A DNA stretch of 64,000 nucleotides from Onchocerca volvulus. Its lineage: Eukaryota; Nematoda; Chromadorea; Rhabditida; Onchocercidae. A model generated the notes under the pieces. The model was not told the origin of the DNA. It searched no databases and was given only the letters and a program-made list of their open reading frames with translations. Made by a program: the position numbers and the translations under genes. The stretch covers positions 4,674,616 through 4,738,615 of the forward strand of contig HG738139.1 in assembly GCA_000499405.2 (NCBI GenBank), written 5' to 3'. The number at the start of each line of letters is the position of its first letter. Position 1 is the first letter of the stretch. This document shows positions 62,162 through 64,000 of the stretch, piece after piece.

Positions 62162-64000
62162 TTTTATAATAAATGAAAACTAGTAGATAAAGAAAAAATA
62201 TTGATTGCAATAATGGAATATCATTTATAATAATGTAAAGGAGATGAGAGTCTTTTTATTCTTTGAAATTTCACTGATCAAATCCTTATCAATGATAGTT
62301 AGTATCTTGATATTTATTCAGTTATATGCTTTGTTAAAATCATTCCAGATATTTTATTTGAATTTTGGCTTTTTTTTTTTATTTCCGATATAACATGTCG
62401 TAAAGAATTAATTAGTCGTATCATTTTTTTATGGGAAAAAGAACGACCTATTATATCTTGCAGTGCATTCTATATAATTTTGTTTGTTTGTTTTGGGATT
62501 CTGGGATTAAGACGAGTAGGATGAATTTGTGGATTCTGTTATAGAAACGCTAAGGTCTATTTCTGCTTTCGATACATTATAGGACGAATAAAGAATGTTT
62601 AAAGAATTATGGGAAAAAGGAATTTTTTGTTAGTGATATGAAAGCGATATTGAAATAATAGTATATACTTATATGAAGAGGTTTCTGAAGTTGTCTTTGT
62701 AAGAAATGCTTGAAGAAACAAGTAGTTTTTATTTCAAATTTAAATCTCATATATTTCAAAAAATTATACAATTGCAGGAAGATTGACGAGGGGAAACAAA
62801 AAGAAAGAGCGGTTAGTCTTAAGTATCCATAAAAGATGATAAATTTTTGATGAGAATTCAATAAAGTTCAGTTGGGGAAAAACTTCTAAATTAAAATAAT
62901 TTGATTCAAAACTGAAATTTCAAAACTAAAACAAAAACAAAAATGACTTTTCAGTTTCAAGACGGAGTATTAACGTTTACTTGCAGGTATAATAATTTTT
63001 GGTACTAATTAATTTGCATATATTTCCTACATATTAACAATTTTTTTCAAGATTTAAAATTCAAAAAAAATATTTCTTTTTCTTTGATGTAAACTTTGTG
63101 AAACATTTTATTGCTTCTTATCCAAATATTGAAATTGTTATCTTTTATCACAATTTTTTTATTGAGAAATGACTCTTTTTTGTTCCACGCAATAAGAGAA
63201 GATGACGTTTCAAAACAATTTTTTTTCTTTTTTTTTATTTTTGGTACAACTTATTTTTATATTTCCAGCCTATTCCAAATATCGATCGATCTTGATTAAT
63301 TATTAGCATTGAATTCTTCATCAGCTTCTTATATAGTTGTAGAGTCACTAATCATGATTATTATTCCCTTGTTATTTATTATTATTAATTTCCGATAATC
63401 CTGGCCACTATACCTCTTTTCTTCAAAACTTTTTTCCTTCTTCTGTTGCAAAATTTCTTGGACTAATATTTTAATTTCATTATTGGTCAAATTTATTATT
63501 GATATTATAGGTTATCGCCGTTGCTTCCAGTTTCTTTTGTTTGACATTATTTTTATTATCTAAAGTAAAAATCAAATAAGTAATATGTAAGTCATTAACA
63601 TTAAAAGAACTTAAAATAATCAAAATGCTATTATATTTATTTAAGAATTCTAATACCAAATGTGAATTTCAGTAATAGTGAATATTTTTGTATCTAATTT
63701 ATCTGATAATTATAGCTACTGTGAATTCAAAATGATCACTCTCAATTGTAATAAAATCATTTTAATTAAAGTTTTTCTTTTTTTTTTTTTTTTAACGCTA
63801 ATACATATTACTTATTTGATATCATTTTGATTGATTTTTTTGTTTAATTGATTTGTTATAATGTAGGAAACGTGAAAAGAAGACCATCCGATCCATCATG
63901 CCATCTGTTTAAAATGAAACTGTTTACAATTTATTTGAATGTAAATGTGACATCGCTAAAATTCCCTCTTCTTTTTGATCCTTGTTCTCTAATTTTAGAT

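Larger units (their letters stand above)
55812..64000. other. 8 kb intergenic interval
   Basis: No convincing exon on either strand. Contents seen are an 11-bp-arm hairpin at 57031-57063 (GCCTGACAATT/AATTGTCAGGC), a (GA)n microsatellite at about 60059-60096, a 31-bp imperfect tandem duplication at 61266-61327, a short hairpin around poly-A at 61143-61174 and a Helitron-like element at 62008-62161. Open frames at 55950-56456 and 61298-61528 have no recognisable domain, splice context or homologue and were not called. Confidence 0.5.

Noticed and set aside
1..64000. tRNA, rRNA, CRISPR array, bacterial operon or Wolbachia-derived insert
   Set aside because: Looked for cloverleaf-type TTCGA arms, regularly spaced repeats and long intronless GC-richer frames; none was convincing. 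A tRNA scan was not possible here, so a single tRNA could have been missed.

Overview
This window looks like nuclear DNA of a parasitic nematode, most likely a filarial or other clade III (spirurid) worm. It is very AT-rich. Its genes are split by many short AT-rich introns with TTTTCAG-type acceptors. It carries nematode-type chemoreceptor genes and BEL/Pao-like and Helitron relics. The closest matches I recognise by eye are nematode proteins, such as a CND-1/NeuroD factor. No search was run, so the species is an inference. Most of the 64 kb is non-coding.

Layout. 1-12.5 kb is a transposon-rich region. It holds a broken C2H2 zinc-finger relic on the minus strand, three related LTR copies, decayed BEL/Pao-type coding DNA and a Helitron-like terminus beside a perfect hairpin. 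A serpentine receptor gene resembling the nematode Srx family lies on the minus strand at 3.56-4.91 kb. 14.5-18.5 kb (+) is a multi-exon but disabled copy of the Elongator subunit gene ELP2. 20.3-23.5 kb (-) is a two-exon bHLH neurogenic gene that I read as the cnd-1/NeuroD orthologue. An 11 kb non-coding stretch follows upstream of it, with palindromes, hairpins and simple repeats. 34.9-35.9 kb is a Helitron helicase relic next to an inverted Helitron-like end.

37.15-39.61 kb (-) is a complete seven-exon chemoreceptor-like gene of 332 aa, for which every exon phase agrees. 41.2-43.5 kb (-) is a decayed paralogue with stops and lost splice sites. 43.9-55.8 kb (+) is the largest gene, a PHLPP-type protein (RA-like region, PH domain, about 20 leucine-rich repeats, PP2C-like domain) in at least 23 exons. 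55.8-64 kb is intergenic, with one short Helitron-like element.

The genes do not form an operon or pathway. CND-1 would act in neurogenesis, the serpentine receptors in sensory neurons, and PHLPP in AKT/PKC-type signalling. The most notable observations are: an in-frame 33-bp tandem duplication of a 3' splice site in the PHLPP gene; two inferred GC-AG introns in that gene; loss of expected metal-binding aspartates in its PP2C-like domain; the intron-containing ELP2 pseudogene; a 149-bp near-perfect palindrome at 5.9 kb; and a 38-bp perfect palindrome with two octamer motifs about 2 kb upstream of cnd-1. I found no clear candidate for an entirely new biological system.
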